A stretch of 5,936 nucleotides of DNA from Myxococcales bacterium (GTDB lineage: Bacteria > Myxococcota_A > Polyangia > Polyangiales > Houyiibacteriaceae), in contig CP070650.1 in NCBI GenBank assembly GCA_020354595.1, positions 1,635,277 through 1,641,212 of the forward strand, given 5' to 3'. Below are positions 5,642 to 5,936 of the stretch, in pieces. Made by a program: the position numbers and the translations under genes. The stretch's first letter is position 1. Each line of letters begins with the position of its first letter. The notes below the pieces were generated by a model, which did not search any database, was not told the DNA's origin, and was given only the letters and a program-made list of their open reading frames with translations.

Positions 5642-5670
5642 TTGACCCGACCCCCTGCTCAGACTACATT
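5642..5670 (+). promoter_or_regulatory. Sigma70-like promoter of the CarD-family gene
   Basis: TTGACC (5642-5647) and TACATT (5665-5670) are separated by exactly 17 bases, matching five of six and four of six consensus bases. The predicted start is near 5677, leaving a leader of about 150 nt before the ATG at 5828. Confidence 0.55.
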
Positions 5671-5678
5671 TTGCCCCT

Positions 5679-5696
5679 GCTGGGACCCTACCCAGC
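5679..5696 (+). other. Hairpin at the predicted 5' end of the CarD leader
   Basis: GCTGGG (5679-5684) and CCCAGC (5691-5696) form a perfect 6-bp stem around ACCCTA. It would sit at the extreme 5' end of the predicted transcript, a position where stems can slow RNA decay. Confidence 0.35.
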
Positions 5697-5773
5697 TGCA
5701 CACAGAGGGCGGGGACGCGCGACGTGCAACGACGAGGTCGGAAATAACCACTGCGCAGCGCCCGTTCAAACCT

Positions 5774-5795
5774 TACGCCTACCAAAACAGGCGTA
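5774..5795 (+). other. Hairpin in the CarD leader just upstream of the ribosome binding site
   Basis: TACGCCT (5774-5780) and AGGCGTA (5789-5795) form a perfect 7-bp stem around ACCAAAAC, extendable by CC/GG across a T-T mismatch. A T5 run (5804-5808) follows nine bases later, too far for a standard terminator. It lies 21 bases before AAGGAG and might affect translation or be a DNA dyad. Confidence 0.4.
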
Positions 5796-5816
5796 TGGGG
5801 ACGTTTTTGACGAGAT

Positions 5817-5822
5817 AAGGAG
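5817..5822 (+). promoter_or_regulatory. Ribosome binding site of the CarD-family gene
   Basis: AAGGAG lies five bases before the ATG at 5828 and supports that start. Confidence 0.8.
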
Positions 5823-5827
5823 TCCCG

Positions 5828-5936
5828 ATGCAAGCGGGAACATACGATTTCAAGGTTGGCGACAAAGCCATCTACCCCAAACAAGGCGTGACGGAGGTCG
5901 TGTCGATCGAGCAGCGGAAGATCGGCTCGGCGACAA
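5828..5936 (+). CDS. CarD/CdnL-family RNA polymerase-binding regulator, 3' end missing
   Basis: The first 36 residues are visible: MQAGTYDF, then KVGDKAIYPKQGVTEVVSIE, then QRKIGSAT. The pattern F.vGD..vYP..GV..v..IE is the start of the CarD/CdnL RNA-polymerase-interacting domain, which contacts the beta subunit and stabilises open promoter complexes, notably at rRNA promoters. The gene continues past the window. It therefore cannot be decided whether it is a short CdnL (about 160 residues) or a longer CarD with an HMGA-like C-terminal tail, as in Myxococcus. The start is fixed by AAGGAG five bases upstream. It is divergent from the KKRAT gene and preceded by a predicted leader of about 150 nt. 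Confidence 0.85.
   Translation, partial: MQAGTYDFKVGDKAIYPKQGVTEVVSIEQRKIGSAT

Larger units (their letters stand above)
5327..5827. other. Divergent regulatory region between the KKRAT and CarD-family genes
   Basis: This 501-bp stretch has no convincing gene. Roughly 5400-5535 is clearly more AT-rich than the rest of the window. It contains promoter-like sites in both directions, three operator-like dyads and two leader hairpins, all listed separately. A further loose inverted repeat, CATGCG (5546-5551) with CGCATG (5576-5581), lies between the dyads and the CarD promoter. An ORF from ATG 5579 to 5818 spans the predicted promoter and was not accepted. Confidence 0.7.

Noticed and set aside
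5579..5818. Possible 79-codon gene with an A/G-rich run before ATG 5579
   Set aside because: No recognisable motif and an Arg/Thr/Pro-rich product. It spans the predicted CarD promoter and leader, so it is more likely noncoding, though its end nine bases before the CarD start is noted.
5543..5884. Minus-strand ORF of 113 codons
   Set aside because: It overlaps the CarD-family start and the leader antisense; no family signature and no ribosome binding site support it.

Overview
This is a GC-rich bacterial window. Its gene types, namely paired zinc-ribbon/FHA proteins, a CarD/CdnL-type RNA polymerase-binding protein and a very basic histone-like KKRAT-repeat protein, suggest a myxobacterium or a related deltaproteobacterium. 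That assignment is inferred from gene content and composition, not from a marker gene. I see no tRNA, rRNA, CRISPR array, insertion sequence or phage gene.

Layout. (1) Positions 2-826 (+) hold the 3' part of an alpha/beta-hydrolase gene whose 5' end lies outside the window. (2) It converges on, and overlaps by the 4-base palindrome CTAG, a two-gene minus-strand operon (2693 down to 823). This operon encodes two paralogous proteins, each with N-terminal zinc ribbon(s) followed by two intact FHA domains. The genes share a 4-base GTGA stop/start overlap, and a sigma70-like promoter lies upstream at 2769-2740. (3) Divergently, positions 2843-4830 (+) hold a second translationally coupled pair, also joined by a GTGA overlap: a DUF72 (YecE-like) protein and a compact NFACT/RqcH-family protein. 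The latter lacks the usual N-terminal segment and has His-Arg where the family's Asp-Arg motif is expected. (4) Positions 4831-5011 are a convergent intergenic gap with three strong hairpins. (5) Positions 5012-5326 (-) encode a 104-residue protein that is about 60% Lys+Arg, made mostly of 15 pentapeptides (KKRAT) encoded by a 15-bp tandem array with only synonymous variation among the KKRAT units. (6) Positions 5327-5827 are a 501-bp divergent regulatory region, AT-rich in its first half. It holds promoters in both directions, three operator-like dyads and a predicted leader of about 150 nt. (7) Positions 5828-5936 (+) are the first 36 codons of a CarD/CdnL-family gene that runs off the window.

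How the genes may work together. The FHA pair probably recognises phosphothreonine on partners made elsewhere, since no kinase or phosphatase is present here. The DUF72/NFACT pair may act together in RNA or ribosome-associated quality control, but only the NFACT family is known to act there. The KKRAT protein and the CarD-family protein are divergently transcribed and both are expected to act at the nucleoid or on transcription, so their shared intergenic region may coordinate them. I find no clear new defence or mobile system. The most unusual items are the tandem ZnR-FHA-FHA paralogs, the altered compact NFACT protein coupled to DUF72, and the homogenised KKRAT array facing a CarD-family gene.
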